64,000 nucleotides of DNA from Yersinia nurmii (GCF_001112925.1 NZ_CPYD01000001.1:1-64000), one strand, 5' to 3'. Shown: positions 6,803 to 16,270, counted from the stretch's first letter. Numbers and translations are program-made. Notes: generated from the letters alone by a model not told the origin.

Positions 6803-9120
6803 GATTTCTTCCCTTTACGACGTTGATGCATCGCCAATGGCGCCAGCAAAAATGCGGCAAAGATGCCGCTGCACAGCACAATACCGAAACTGCTGATAGC
6901 CTGAGTGCTGCTAAAGATCAGCATACCCAAGGTCAGCAGTGAGGTACTCATCGCCACGGTTACTGCTAATAATGACGTTAGCGGTGTTCCCCGCGGATTA
7001 CTGAAAAATAGGGTGTAATTAATGCCAATCCCCAACACCAGAACTAACGCAAGTAGGGAGAACAGGTTGAGGGAGTGACCGCTAAACGCCAGCACTGCTA
7101 GCCCACAGCCGAGAGAAAGCAACGAAGGCAATACGCAGACTAGCCCACGCCGCACGCCCAAGCGCAACATGTAACTCAGGGCAATAATCGCAATGGCTCC
7201 CAGCAACAGCCAGCCCAGCATAGTGCGATAGAAAGAAAACATCTGGTCGAAGCTGGCTTTGCGATCGACCCAACTGACGCCAGTATGATTTGCCGCCAAC
7301 TCAGCCAAAGCGGCGCTGTTTTGCACGCCGTCGGTCGGCACCAATACTCCACTACGCCCATCCGGTAACGTCATCCACATCAACGCCCATCCCTCGCTCA
7401 CTACGCTATTGAGCCAGTTCTCCGGCGTGACCGGTCTTGGTGTGAGATCGACCGTCAACCCACCCATCCCAACGGCAGCAAGCTGTGCCAGCACGTTGGG
7501 GGCTACCTGTTGCAGCAGTGTCAGATCCCGCTGTTGCTGCGCCTGAGAGGCCAATGGCAACAAACGGTAGCCGCCGAGCCAGCCCTGTTTTTTCGCCCGT
7601 TGTAACTGCGGTGCAAATTGCTCTAACCGCTGCAACGTCTGCTCGGGAGTATCGCCATAAACCACAAACCACTTTTGATCGATACCTTGCCCAGTCAATG
7701 CCGTGATTGCCTGCTCCTCCCGATGAATATCCGGCGGCAGCGCCTGCAATTGGGCAATATCATCATTAATCTGCAACCGCAGTAATCCGGCGACGGAGAA
7801 CAACGCCAATGCCAGCGGCAAACCTAAATACAGTGTGCGTTGGGTACGCCACGCGGAAAGCCAACGCATCAACGGCATCATGAATGGCACTGGCCTGACC
7901 GGTAATCCACGACATAACCACGGATACCAACACACCACGGTCAGACATGAGGCGGTCAGACCTGCGGCGGCGAAAACCGCCAACTGACGTAAGCCTGGGA
8001 ACGGCGCCAACATCATAATTAGGTAGGCCAGAACCGTGGTACCCAACGCCATCATTAACGCCGGGAAAACCTTGTGCAGACTTTGCCACGGCGTGGTTTC
8101 ACGTCCATGCACCATGCGCTCGGTAAGATAATAAATAGTGTAATCAGCAGAAATACCGACAATGCTGATACTCATCACCAACGTCATTAAATGCAGTTGG
8201 CCAAAAAGCAATAAGGTCAGCGTACTTCCGGCCAACGCGCCGATACCAACGGACAACACGCACAACAGTAACGGACGCAGAGAACGAAACACGCCCAGAA
8301 TCAACAACAAAACACCGATTACCGTGGCGGAACCCAAGGTGGAAATATCATGTTTGGCCTGCTGGCTGGCATAATCGCTATAAAATAGCGTGCCGCGGGA
8401 CATGACCTCAACGCCAGGAAAATGATGCTTAAGATCGGTCACGAGCGCCGCCAAATCTGTCACTACCTGATGCGCCTGCTGCATATTGTAGGAGGACCCA
8501 CTCAGCTCGCCGTGGATAAAATACCAACTGCGCCCCGCCTCATCCTGAGCCACCAGCCAGCCATTTTTCATCCCCAAGCGACTGGCATTTTGTTGTAACG
8601 CCAGTTGGGCGCCCCGCACCAGCATCAACGGGTCGTTCTTTATTTCACTGCTGCTCACACCAGCAAAAGCCGAATAAAGCTGTGCCAGTACCCAGTTAGC
8701 CTGCTCATCACCACCGCTCATCAGGCGCTGACGCGTCTGCGGGTCAATCATGCCGTTACGATGCAGATAGAAGAATTCCCCCCATTTCTGCTGCTTCTCC
8801 GCATCGAGCGGCCCTTTAACTGCGGTCAACGACGGCAAACCCTGCAAGCGTTCCAGCCAGCGCGCGGCCGCCGCGGGATCATCTCCCTCGGCTGGGCTGA
8901 CCATCCAGACCAGCTGCCGATCCAAACGCTGCATAAAACCGTCGTTCAGCGCAGGAGGAATCTGTCCCATGCTTTGGGCAGGCAACAGCGCCAACACGCT
9001 ACTGGAAAGCTTGGATTGCGGTAACAGCACCGTGAGAGTGGCCCCTAGCAGCAGGCAAGCCGCCAGCCATAGCCAGGCCCATAAACTCGGCCTAGAAGAC
9101 AAAACGTTGCTGCTCATCAT
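6799..9120 (-). CDS. MMPL/RND-family exporter
   Basis: A 773-residue integral membrane protein. It has one N-terminal membrane segment, a large periplasmic loop, a bundle of hydrophobic helices (around residues 255-400), then a second loop and second bundle (around 620-760). This duplicated architecture is that of MMPL/RND transporters. Within the cluster it is the obvious candidate to move the aryl polyene lipid out of the inner membrane. It sits between the LolA-like carrier and the lipoprotein. The start overlaps the LolA-like gene by 29 bases; two adjacent Met codons are possible starts. Confidence 0.88.
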   Translation of the reverse strand: MMSSNVLSSRPSLWAWLWLAACLLLGATLTVLLPQSKLSSSVLALLPAQSMGQIPPALNDGFMQRLDRQLVWMVSPAEGDDPAAAARWLERLQGLPSLTAVKGPLDAEKQQKWGEFFYLHRNGMIDPQTRQRLMSGGDEQANWVLAQLYSAFAGVSSSEIKNDPLMLVRGAQLALQQNASRLGMKNGWLVAQDEAGRSWYFIHGELSGSSYNMQQAHQVVTDLAALVTDLKHHFPGVEVMSRGTLFYSDYASQQAKHDISTLGSATVIGVLLLILGVFRSLRPLLLCVLSVGIGALAGSTLTLLLFGQLHLMTLVMSISIVGISADYTIYYLTERMVHGRETTPWQSLHKVFPALMMALGTTVLAYLIMMLAPFPGLRQLAVFAAAGLTASCLTVVCWYPWLCRGLPVRPVPFMMPLMRWLSAWRTQRTLYLGLPLALALFSVAGLLRLQINDDIAQLQALPPDIHREEQAITALTGQGIDQKWFVVYGDTPEQTLQRLEQFAPQLQRAKKQGWLGGYRLLPLASQAQQQRDLTLLQQVAPNVLAQLAAVGMGGLTVDLTPRPVTPENWLNSVVSEGWALMWMTLPDGRSGVLVPTDGVQNSAALAELAANHTGVSWVDRKASFDQMFSFYRTMLGWLLLGAIAIIALSYMLRLGVRRGLVCVLPSLLSLGCGLAVLAFSGHSLNLFSLLALVLVLGIGINYTLFFSNPRGTPLTSLLAVTVAMSTSLLTLGMLIFSSTQAISSFGIVLCSGIFAAFLLAPLAMHQRRKGKKS

Positions 9121-9697
9121 GGGTCAACGTGTCTGGCGTCAGGCGCTGATTGCTAAAGGTAATCTCAGTGCGATCTCCTTGACGATCGTTAAGCGAAATA
9201 TGATCAAGATACTGCTGCCCTTGCAGGATAATCGTGTTAAACAGCTTATCCAGCGGTGAAGTGGTCGGTTTCAGCTCCAACTGCCATTTACCCTGTCCTA
9301 AATCGCTGAATGTCAGTGAGAAGTTTTGTTCCAACGCCTGACGTTCGGCCTGAAAAAGTGCACGCAACAAGTGGTTAAACTGGAACATCTGCGGATTGGA
9401 ATCAGCGGTAACAATCTGCGGCTCCTGCCCATTAATGACCTGAACCATACGCTTATCATCCAGCACCAGCGTCAATGGAAAAGGTTTCTGCTGTTGCCAC
9501 CACAGCCCATTTTTCTGAGCGATCAATAATTCACCGCTGGAACGCAGCGGCTGCGGCATATCCTTGATCTGGCGCTCCTGGCTAAACTGCGCTCGTACCA
9601 CCGGCTGCTGCGCCAAACGCTGCTGTAACTCATCCAGCGTCACTGCCTGTGCGCCAGCGGCGACCGCCAGCGACAACATTAAAATCCATTTTTTCAT
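9092..9697 (-). CDS. LolA-like periplasmic lipid carrier
   Basis: A 201-residue protein with a clear signal peptide (MKKWILMLSLAVAAGAQA, cleaved before VTLDELQQRL) and a LolA-type half-barrel sequence: FSQERQIKDMPQPLRSSGEL, GLWWQQQKPFP and a C-terminal EITFSNQRL. LolA carries lipoproteins across the periplasm. Cluster-borne paralogues like this are believed to carry the polyene lipid instead. It overlaps the thioesterase by four bases and the exporter by 29. The housekeeping lolA would be elsewhere. Confidence 0.85.
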   Translation of the reverse strand: MKKWILMLSLAVAAGAQAVTLDELQQRLAQQPVVRAQFSQERQIKDMPQPLRSSGELLIAQKNGLWWQQQKPFPLTLVLDDKRMVQVINGQEPQIVTADSNPQMFQFNHLLRALFQAERQALEQNFSLTFSDLGQGKWQLELKPTTSPLDKLFNTIILQGQQYLDHISLNDRQGDRTEITFSNQRLTPDTLTHDEQQRFVF

Positions 9698-10116
9698 GGC
9701 TTGATTCCCATTCTTTCAAACAATATGTCAGGGCTGACAAAACACATTTCTCGCGTACTTTCTTCGACGGCCACCTGAATGGTATAGCCGGTAGTAGTCC
9801 GCTTGCCGCTTTGAGCATCAAAAATCTGATAAACAATTTTCAGCCGATTCTCGAACTCGTCAACGCTGGCTCGGACCCGAATTCGCTGTTCAAACGCCAG
9901 CACGTCGCGGTATTTCACCCGCGTATCGACCACCGGCCAAACATAGCCAGACTCACGCATTTGCCGGTAACCATAATTAAACTGATTCAGCAGCGCCTCT
10001 CGCGCCACTTCGAAATAACGGAAGTAATTACCGTGCCACACCACGCCCATAGGATCGGTATCGTGAAAGGGTACGGTCATCTCTACTTCAGTGGTAAAAC
10101 GAGCATCGGTCAGCAC
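9694..10116 (-). CDS. Acyl thioesterase, 4HBT/YbgC-like hotdog
   Basis: A 140-residue hotdog thioesterase with HDTDPMGVVWHGNYFRYFE near residue 19. This is the catalytic-Asp signature of the 4-hydroxybenzoyl-CoA thioesterase family. It may release or edit acyl chains on the cluster ACPs. The gene starts three bases after the glycosyltransferase-acyltransferase stop and overlaps the LolA-like gene by four bases, so it is tightly coupled in the operon. Confidence 0.87.
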   Translation of the reverse strand: MLTDARFTTEVEMTVPFHDTDPMGVVWHGNYFRYFEVAREALLNQFNYGYRQMRESGYVWPVVDTRVKYRDVLAFEQRIRVRASVDEFENRLKIVYQIFDAQSGKRTTTGYTIQVAVEESTREMCFVSPDILFERMGIKP

Positions 10117-10119
10117 TTG

Positions 10120-11823
10120 TTACTCCTTGCCGGATGGCGAATCAGGCAGTCGCCAGAAATCAAAAAAGTTAAACCAGTCGAGCGGCGATTGCAGCGCATA
10201 GTGCTCCAGACGCGACGCATAGCGATCCACCGCCGATTGCAATGCGGCTTCACGCTGCTGACGTGGTAACAGCAACGGATCGGCAAAAGGTTCACAATGG
10301 ATATGCAGTTTGCCCCGCTGGTGCAGAGCAAACATCAGTAAAACCGGACAGCGCAATACCGATGCCAGAACAAATGGCCCTTGCGGAAACGGCGCGGGTA
10401 CCCCGAGAAATTCGCTCCACACCACGCGGCGCTCCCCACCGCGCTGGGTAGTGACCGAGGTACGATCGCCGACAATCGCCACCCATTCACCGGCATCCAG
10501 CTTCTCTTTCAGTAAAATAGCGGTATCTGGCCCCATGTGGGTCACGGGAATCAGATTCATCCCCGCCTGCGGCGCGATCTCTTCCAATACCTGCTTAAAC
10601 CTTTGGGCATGTTCACTGAATACCAGCGCGTTAATTATTCTATGACCATCCTGCTGCGCTAATGCGCGGCACACTTCGATATCGCCGAGGTGAGAAGCCA
10701 GAATCAGCTTCCCACCTTCAGACTCGGTATTAATGGTTTCTTGCGCTCCGGGAGCAAATACAATTTGCTGCCCCAGCCGCAGATCACCGCGCCAACTGGC
10801 GACTTTGTCCAGCATCGCGCTACCGAACCGCAGGAAATGTCGATAACTAGTTAGATTGTCCGGCACAACCCATGACTTTTTTTGGGCAGTTTGCTGCAAA
10901 CGCGCCAGATATTGCTGCGAGACCTGCCGCTGAGTTCGGCCCGTTAGCCAGAAATACCCCACTACCGGACGTAGTAATATCTCGAACGTTCTCCGCCCTA
11001 ATAGACGATAAACCGCGAGCATAAAGCGCATGCCGCCCAAACCTTTACGCTCTTTAACTCCGGCCCAGTGACGCGGACTACGTCGCGTTAACAATCGCGG
11101 GAAACGCCTCAACATGCCCAAAAATAGCCGAGTATGCATCCACGAAATCCGCAGGTTATCCCGCAACGCATCAAAATGGGAAAGCCCGTCAACGGGGTAA
11201 GTCACTCGCGTAGGGACAAAACGGCTATCAGTGCCTTGCCAGTAAAGGCGCACCATGATTTCCGTATCAAAATCCATACGTTTCCCCAATGGATATTGCG
11301 CCATCAGAGCAATGACCGGAACCAGCGGATAAACCCGAAATCCGCACATACTGTCTTTCAGGGATAACGACAGGGTTTCGATCCACACCCACACATGGGT
11401 GATATAGCGACCATACAGACGAGATTTAGGTACCGACTGGTCGTAAATTGGGCGGCCGGAGATCAACATATCCGGATAGCGCTGCGCTTGTTTCAGCATC
11501 TCGGGGATATCCTCGATGCAGTGTTGTCCATCGGCATCCACCTGTAACACATGGCTATATCCCGCCTCTGCAGCCACGGTGAAACCTGTTAATACCGCCG
11601 CACCTTTGCCCTGATTGCAAGGCAACCGAACTAACGTGATGCCAGAGTGCGTTTCGGCCAAGCGCTGTAAAATCTGTTGTGTGGCAGGCTCGCTGCCATC
11701 GTCAATGATAAAACAGTGCTGGCCAAAGGGAGCCAGCCGCGCCACCACATCATTCATCATTGCACCGTGGTTATAGCAAGGAATAACCACGCACGGCGCG
11801 AAAGCGTGAACGGCTAGCGACAT
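10120..11823 (-). CDS. Fused family 2 glycosyltransferase and LpxL-like acyltransferase
   Basis: A 567-residue two-domain protein. Residues about 8-240 are a GT-A glycosyltransferase: VVIPCYNHG, IIDDGSEP, the metal-binding VDADGQH and KRMDFDTEIMVR. Residues about 255-560 resemble the LpxL/HtrB lysophospholipid acyltransferase family, with the catalytic HLGDIE (H-x4-E), VGDRTS and FLGVPAPFPQGPF. It likely attaches a sugar and an acyl chain to the polyene or its lipid anchor at the inner membrane. Its start lies within the end of the upstream dehydratase gene (ten-base overlap). Single-gene fusions of these two activities are known from aryl polyene clusters. Confidence 0.9.
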   Translation of the reverse strand: MSLAVHAFAPCVVIPCYNHGAMMNDVVARLAPFGQHCFIIDDGSEPATQQILQRLAETHSGITLVRLPCNQGKGAAVLTGFTVAAEAGYSHVLQVDADGQHCIEDIPEMLKQAQRYPDMLISGRPIYDQSVPKSRLYGRYITHVWVWIETLSLSLKDSMCGFRVYPLVPVIALMAQYPLGKRMDFDTEIMVRLYWQGTDSRFVPTRVTYPVDGLSHFDALRDNLRISWMHTRLFLGMLRRFPRLLTRRSPRHWAGVKERKGLGGMRFMLAVYRLLGRRTFEILLRPVVGYFWLTGRTQRQVSQQYLARLQQTAQKKSWVVPDNLTSYRHFLRFGSAMLDKVASWRGDLRLGQQIVFAPGAQETINTESEGGKLILASHLGDIEVCRALAQQDGHRIINALVFSEHAQRFKQVLEEIAPQAGMNLIPVTHMGPDTAILLKEKLDAGEWVAIVGDRTSVTTQRGGERRVVWSEFLGVPAPFPQGPFVLASVLRCPVLLMFALHQRGKLHIHCEPFADPLLLPRQQREAALQSAVDRYASRLEHYALQSPLDWFNFFDFWRLPDSPSGKE

Positions 11824-12167
11824 AATTTTATCACTCCGCTACTGGCCGTGTGTGCGGTAACACCTTCATTCAACGTATAACTAAAACTGAGCAAGCCACG
11901 GGATTCATTCCAATCGAGGCGGAGTAACACCTGATTGCCTGGCAACAGCGGCAACTGGAACTTGACCTTATCGATGCCGGAAAACTGCCAGTCTGCGCCC
12001 GCTATATCTGCCGCGTACCCCATCACCCACTCGATCTGTGCCACGCCCGGCAACAGAGGCTGTATATCAAAATGTCCGGTAAACCAACTTAATTTGGGGT
12101 CCAGATACAGGCTAACTTCCATCTGATGCCGTTCCGACTGTTGGCGGGAAAGCTCAACGGTTTTCAT
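11814..12167 (-). CDS. Small hotdog dehydratase-like protein
   Basis: A 117-residue hotdog protein with WFTGHFDIQPLLPGVAQIEW, the FabA/FabZ-type GHF-x-P-LLPG core. The catalytic acid is less clear than in FabZ (Gln/Glu in AQIEWV). It is the second dehydratase-like protein of the cluster and probably pairs functionally with the 158-residue one at 4587-5063. It overlaps the ligase gene upstream by 14 bases and the glycosyltransferase gene downstream by ten. Confidence 0.85.
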   Translation of the reverse strand: MKTVELSRQQSERHQMEVSLYLDPKLSWFTGHFDIQPLLPGVAQIEWVMGYAADIAGADWQFSGIDKVKFQLPLLPGNQVLLRLDWNESRGLLSFSYTLNEGVTAHTASSGVIKLCR

Positions 12168-13497
12168 TAAATAACTCCTGTAACTGAGGCCAAGAACGTT
12201 TGCTTTGCTGATTAATTGGAATAGCCGATAATTTGCGCCAATAGCGCGGTAATGCCACCGGTTCCAGCCAACCGGCGAGCTGCTGTCGCCAGCGGCGGGG
12301 CAACCGCAGCCAGCCGATTTGCTCTAATTCGTCCAATCCTGCCTGATTCAGCACCACCGCCGCGGCGATACATTGCCTCGCACCGCGTTTAACCACCAGC
12401 ACCGCAACGTCTTCGATGCCAGACAAAGTCCGCAATCGCCGCTCAATATCACTGAGAGAAAGACGCTTTTCTTCAATTTTGACTACCCGATCACGACGAC
12501 CGGCCAGCGTAAATCGCCCCCGATCGTCAACAATAAGCCGATCATCCAACGCCATTCCCAACGGATTAGGAACCAAAGGGGAAACCACCCACCAGTTATC
12601 CCGCTCATCGCGATTCAGTTGCACGCCGCTAAACGGCTGCCATGCTGCCTGCGGATGATGGCGGCTACGCCATGCCATCACGCCGGTTTCTGTGCTGCCA
12701 TAAATTTCATCGGGCGTGATTCCAAGCCAGTGCTGTGCTCGTTGAGCATCGTCAAAATGTAGCGGCCCGCCGGCGGAAACCACAAATTCGCAACGCGGCG
12801 GCGGCAACTGGCTATCCAGTCGCTGTAAAAACGCCGGACTGGTAATAAAGGCGCAGCGTGGACTGTTAGTCAGTTGCTCAGGGAACGCCACCGTTTCACT
12901 GGCGAAAGGTCGCCCCAACGCCAACGGTAACCAGATGCGGAACGTCAGACCGTACAGATGTTGATGGCTGACGGATGCCCGAATCACGCAGTGACTCAGC
13001 CGTTCGCCCCATAAATCAGCCAACCAGACGGCTTCTCTATCCATCACGGCAACCGGTTTATCCACCCGACGGGGTTCGCCAGAGGAACCCGAGGTAAATA
13101 ACCGCAGACTCGCGTCGGCGGCAATCGGCGGTAACGGCACGCTCACAGGGGCAGCATCCGATAGCGACCACACTGGGCAGTCTAATTTCAGCGGCAGATC
13201 GCTTAATACCCCATCGAAATGCTGGCTTTGTTCAACGAGCTGTGCGCGCCGATGATGCCCTAGCAGTACCGGAATTTTGCCCGCATACAGCGTGGCCAGC
13301 AGCGCGACACAAAATTGATAGCTATCGTTAAAACACAGCGCCCAACAGGTTTCTGAACCGGTTATCAGACGAGCATAAAGTCGGGTCACATCCTGTCGAA
13401 ACTCATTCAGGTGGATATCTTTATCACCGCTACGGGCAATCAAAGTGCTACCCGACCGTTCTTCAGACAGCCATTGAGACAGCGGTAATGTATTCAT
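12154..13497 (-). CDS. AMP-dependent acyl-ACP/CoA ligase
   Basis: An adenylate-forming enzyme of 447 residues from MNTLPLSQWL. It has the phosphate-binding loop LFTSGSSGEPRR, the YGSTETGVMAWR motif, and the hinge LAGRRDRVVKIEEKRLS with the following SDIERRLRT. Predicted to activate the aryl starter acid and load it onto an ACP. An upstream extension to 13578 exists, but the ATG at 13497 overlaps the stop of the preceding membrane-protein gene as ATGA and is preferred. The usual C-terminal catalytic lysine region is shortened (ending SKRSWPQL). Confidence 0.88.
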   Translation of the reverse strand: MNTLPLSQWLSEERSGSTLIARSGDKDIHLNEFRQDVTRLYARLITGSETCWALCFNDSYQFCVALLATLYAGKIPVLLGHHRRAQLVEQSQHFDGVLSDLPLKLDCPVWSLSDAAPVSVPLPPIAADASLRLFTSGSSGEPRRVDKPVAVMDREAVWLADLWGERLSHCVIRASVSHQHLYGLTFRIWLPLALGRPFASETVAFPEQLTNSPRCAFITSPAFLQRLDSQLPPPRCEFVVSAGGPLHFDDAQRAQHWLGITPDEIYGSTETGVMAWRSRHHPQAAWQPFSGVQLNRDERDNWWVVSPLVPNPLGMALDDRLIVDDRGRFTLAGRRDRVVKIEEKRLSLSDIERRLRTLSGIEDVAVLVVKRGARQCIAAAVVLNQAGLDELEQIGWLRLPRRWRQQLAGWLEPVALPRYWRKLSAIPINQQSKRSWPQLQELFNENR

Positions 13498-14093
13498 CCG
13501 TTTTTTATCCGCTGACGTACCAACCATTCCACACCCATCACGCCGCCAATAAAGATATAACTCAGCATGCCATTCCATAATGCCCAGATTTTCATGTCGT
13601 TATACAAACAGGTCGCCAATGCAATCGACCCGTTGATGATAAAAAACAGACACCAAACCTGAGTGACTCGCCGGGTATAGCCCACGCCCTGCGGCGGTAA
13701 ATCCGGCTCGCGCCAACGGGCGATTTTCTCCACGATTGGCATGCCGTAAAACAGAGAGCTGCCGAACAGCGTCAACAGCACCAGATTAACCACCACCGGG
13801 TAATACATCAGCACTTGGTGGTCGCGCATCAGCACGCTCGCAGCACAAAGAGCAATACCGGTTAACGCCAGCGCTTTCCCCGCATACGCTTGACCGCCCG
13901 TTTTACCTTGCAGTCCCCCATGACCTTTCAGTAACCACAGGCGCAGCAGGAAAAAGGCAATAAACAACGGAATTAACCAGAAGGATTGACCCTGTGTCAC
14001 GCCCGCCCAAATAATGAACGGCCATAACAGCATAATCAGCCCATTGGCGATGCGCAGGAAACTTTGCATAAACGGCGTGGTTTTCCGAAACAA
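13494..14093 (-). CDS. Multi-spanning membrane protein of the aryl polyene cluster
   Basis: A 199-residue protein with about five to six hydrophobic segments (for example IMLLWPFIIWAGV, LIPLFIAFFLLRLWLL, VVVNLVLLTLFGSSL, VWCLFFIINGSIALAT) and no signal peptide. It matches what is expected of the uncharacterised membrane protein found between the ACP and ligase genes of aryl polyene clusters. No catalytic motif is visible. It lies four bases after the ACP gene and overlaps the ligase start. Confidence 0.75.
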   Translation of the reverse strand: MFRKTTPFMQSFLRIANGLIMLLWPFIIWAGVTQGQSFWLIPLFIAFFLLRLWLLKGHGGLQGKTGGQAYAGKALALTGIALCAASVLMRDHQVLMYYPVVVNLVLLTLFGSSLFYGMPIVEKIARWREPDLPPQGVGYTRRVTQVWCLFFIINGSIALATCLYNDMKIWALWNGMLSYIFIGGVMGVEWLVRQRIKNG

Positions 14094-14097
14094 CCAA

Positions 14098-14349
14098 TCA
14101 GTCTGGTTGCTGTAATAATTGTTCTACCGCATCCACGACGTCTTGCACGGTACGCACAGACTTAAAGGATTCGGGCTTGATCCGGCGACCGGTCTTTTTC
14201 TGTAAATGAACCACCATATCTACGGCGTCAATACTGTCCAGCTCCAGCTCTTCATACAGACGCGCCTGCGGCGTGATCTGCGACCGGTCGATTTCGAAAA
14301 GTTTAACCAAGAGGTCCGACACTTCCTGGTAAATATCTTGTTTATCCAT
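14098..14349 (-). CDS. Acyl carrier protein 2 of the aryl polyene cluster
   Basis: An 83-residue acidic protein with the phosphopantetheine site ELDSIDAVDMVVHLQKKTGR, in which the Ser of DSID is modified. It follows the first ACP by 14 bases. Two ACPs in tandem are normal for APE clusters, where one carries the growing polyene and the other the starter. Confidence 0.93.
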   Translation of the reverse strand: MDKQDIYQEVSDLLVKLFEIDRSQITPQARLYEELELDSIDAVDMVVHLQKKTGRRIKPESFKSVRTVQDVVDAVEQLLQQPD

Positions 14350-14363
14350 AAGTTATCCGACTA

Positions 14364-14624
14364 TTAAGCACGTTGAGATTGAATGAATGCCGCCAGCGTG
14401 GCGATGGAGTAAAAATGCTGACGCATTTCCTCACTTTCAGCAGATAACATCACGCCATAGCGATTTTTGACCGCCAGACCTAACTCCAGCGCGTCAATGG
14501 AATCCAGTCCCAAACCTTCGCCAAACAGCGCGGCGTCTGCCTCTATCTCATCGGGAGTAATATCTTCGAGATTCAGGGTATCAATAATGAGTTTTTTTAA
14601 TTCAAGAGAGAGTTCTTGCATCAT
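14364..14624 (-). CDS. Acyl carrier protein 1 of the aryl polyene cluster
   Basis: An 86-residue acidic protein with LGLDSIDALELGLAVKNRYG as the phosphopantetheine attachment site. The start overlaps the acyltransferase gene upstream by 23 bases; either of the first two Met codons may be used. It shares the DSID core with its neighbour at 14098-14349 but is otherwise divergent, so the two are specialised rather than a recent duplication. Confidence 0.93.
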   Translation of the reverse strand: MMQELSLELKKLIIDTLNLEDITPDEIEADAALFGEGLGLDSIDALELGLAVKNRYGVMLSAESEEMRQHFYSIATLAAFIQSQRA

Positions 14625-15423
14625 CCGTATCCATGGGTTGGCCTTTCTCAGGCGTCAATAACTGGGCTAATTGTCGATTCAGCTGGCGAGCGGCAAGCGC
14701 CTGCGCATCCTCTTCTACAGCCACAAAATATTCGTTAGCAATACGTTCGCCCACCACAACGCTGAACACCGGTTTTTCTGGCGGTATCTGATACCAGCGG
14801 CTCTGTTTATCCAGCGTTTGTTGGCTACAGTGAATATGCACAATACGCAAATCACATTCGCAACGGACGGCAACGTTGGCCGCACCCCGCTGTAACTTCA
14901 GCGGTTTTCCCGGACTGGTGCGCGTACCTTCGGGAAAAATCAAAATATTCTCGCCGCGGTTTAAACGTTGGCGACAGGCCGCCAACAGGGTTGGTCCCTG
15001 ACTATTGACCAGGTAATCGGCGGCTTTAATCACGCCGTTTACAAAAGGATTACGCAAGAGTCCAGCCTTAACCAGACAATCGACGTCCGGCAAGGCCGAA
15101 GCCAAAATAACGTAATCCAACAGCGTGGGATGATTTGCGACGACCAGGCAACCTTTATCAGCGCGAATCTTTTCGATACCCTGCAAGCGGTAATCCAACA
15201 CACCCAACCTGCGGGCCAAAGCGAGGAACAAGCGAAAACTGGCAGAAATGCTGCGTCTGGCTAGAATGCGTCGCTGCTGACCATCACGCTGAGTGAGCAG
15301 GAGAAAATTGAACCACAGCAACGATAGCAACAACCCGCCCAGCCCGAACAGGGCAAAACATAGCCCAGTCATGACCAGCCGCCACAGCCAATTGATTTGT
15401 CGCCCCAGCTTCAACACTTTCAT
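14602..15423 (-). CDS. PlsC-like acyltransferase
   Basis: A 273-residue 1-acylglycerol-phosphate acyltransferase-type protein from MKVLKLGRQINWLW. It has an N-terminal membrane segment (LVMTGLCFALFGLGGLLLSLLW split by short turns), the catalytic NHPTLLDY (H-x4-D) and the substrate motif FPEGTRTSPG. It probably esterifies the polyene product or its lipid carrier. A frame opening at 15468 exists, but the ATG at 15423 lies one base after the stop of the preceding gene and matches the family start. It overlaps the ACP gene downstream. Confidence 0.88.
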   Translation of the reverse strand: MKVLKLGRQINWLWRLVMTGLCFALFGLGGLLLSLLWFNFLLLTQRDGQQRRILARRSISASFRLFLALARRLGVLDYRLQGIEKIRADKGCLVVANHPTLLDYVILASALPDVDCLVKAGLLRNPFVNGVIKAADYLVNSQGPTLLAACRQRLNRGENILIFPEGTRTSPGKPLKLQRGAANVAVRCECDLRIVHIHCSQQTLDKQSRWYQIPPEKPVFSVVVGERIANEYFVAVEEDAQALAARQLNRQLAQLLTPEKGQPMDTDDARTLS

Positions 15424-15424
15424 C

Positions 15425-16144
15425 CTAACGGTTCCACTGCCAATCGAATCGACCACCGGTGACGACAAAGGAAGCGTGTGAACCTAGCCAATGATGCAAA
15501 AATTGCAGACTCTGAGGCACCTCCGGCTCGGGCCGCTGCCCCTTGCGGGTCGCGCAGCGCAAGATATCACCCGGTTCAATCAGTAAAGCGACGGCAAACG
15601 GATATTTTGGCATATCCGATGTCATATATGGATGGTAAAATTCTGGAATTACGCCATCGAAATCCACCATTAATACGCGGGAATAACCGGCCTGATGTAA
15701 CGCTAGAACTTCGAGCAAACCTTGCTGAAAAGTTTCCACACCGGCGGATAAAGACGATGAAACCAGCGGTTTTCTGGCCGCAATAGTGAGATTACCCACC
15801 GCAGAATTATGCACCGACATAGCAAAATCCGTAGGCGACAGGCTTTGTTCCGTCGCCAGCGCCTGCAAAATGCGGTAATTACGCTCCAGCTCACCGTGAC
15901 GGCTGGTATATACAATCGCGTCCACCGATTGGCGGCTCAGAATCGCTAATCCACATTCCACGGCCAGACGGCTCCCTGAACTCAGGCGACGGGCCGTCAT
16001 CATCGGCAACAGACTACATTTAGCCAGCGGCTGGGTGTGATCTACCCTAGCAGGCGATTGATTAGCCCACCAGAGCCATTCATCTGCCAAGGCTAATCCG
16101 GGCGCGATAGCCTGCCAATCGGTGATGTTCAGAGTAAACTGCAT
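15425..16144 (-). CDS. Short ketosynthase-like chain-length-factor protein
   Basis: A 239-residue protein resembling only the N-terminal half of beta-ketoacyl synthases (MQFTLNITDWQAIAPGLA ... MSVHNSAVGNLTIAAR ... SSSLSAGVETFQQGLLEV). The active-site Cys expected around the HNSAVG segment is absent, as in chain-length factors that pair with an active ketosynthase. The start is uncertain: ATG 16144 aligns with the family start but has a poor ribosome site, while a TTG at 16207 has AAGGGG upstream and would add 21 residues. It is immediately followed by the PlsC-like gene (one base). Confidence 0.82.
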   Translation of the reverse strand: MQFTLNITDWQAIAPGLALADEWLWWANQSPARVDHTQPLAKCSLLPMMTARRLSSGSRLAVECGLAILSRQSVDAIVYTSRHGELERNYRILQALATEQSLSPTDFAMSVHNSAVGNLTIAARKPLVSSSLSAGVETFQQGLLEVLALHQAGYSRVLMVDFDGVIPEFYHPYMTSDMPKYPFAVALLIEPGDILRCATRKGQRPEPEVPQSLQFLHHWLGSHASFVVTGGRFDWQWNR

Positions 16145-16270
16145 GAATTCGTGATCTCTGGCGGAGAAAATGAGCAAAATACCGAGGCAATAATTGACTG
16201 ATGCCAACTTGCCCCTTATTTCTTATATTTCTTAGGTTAATGCCTCGACTTGGCCATTTCCAATCGACCG

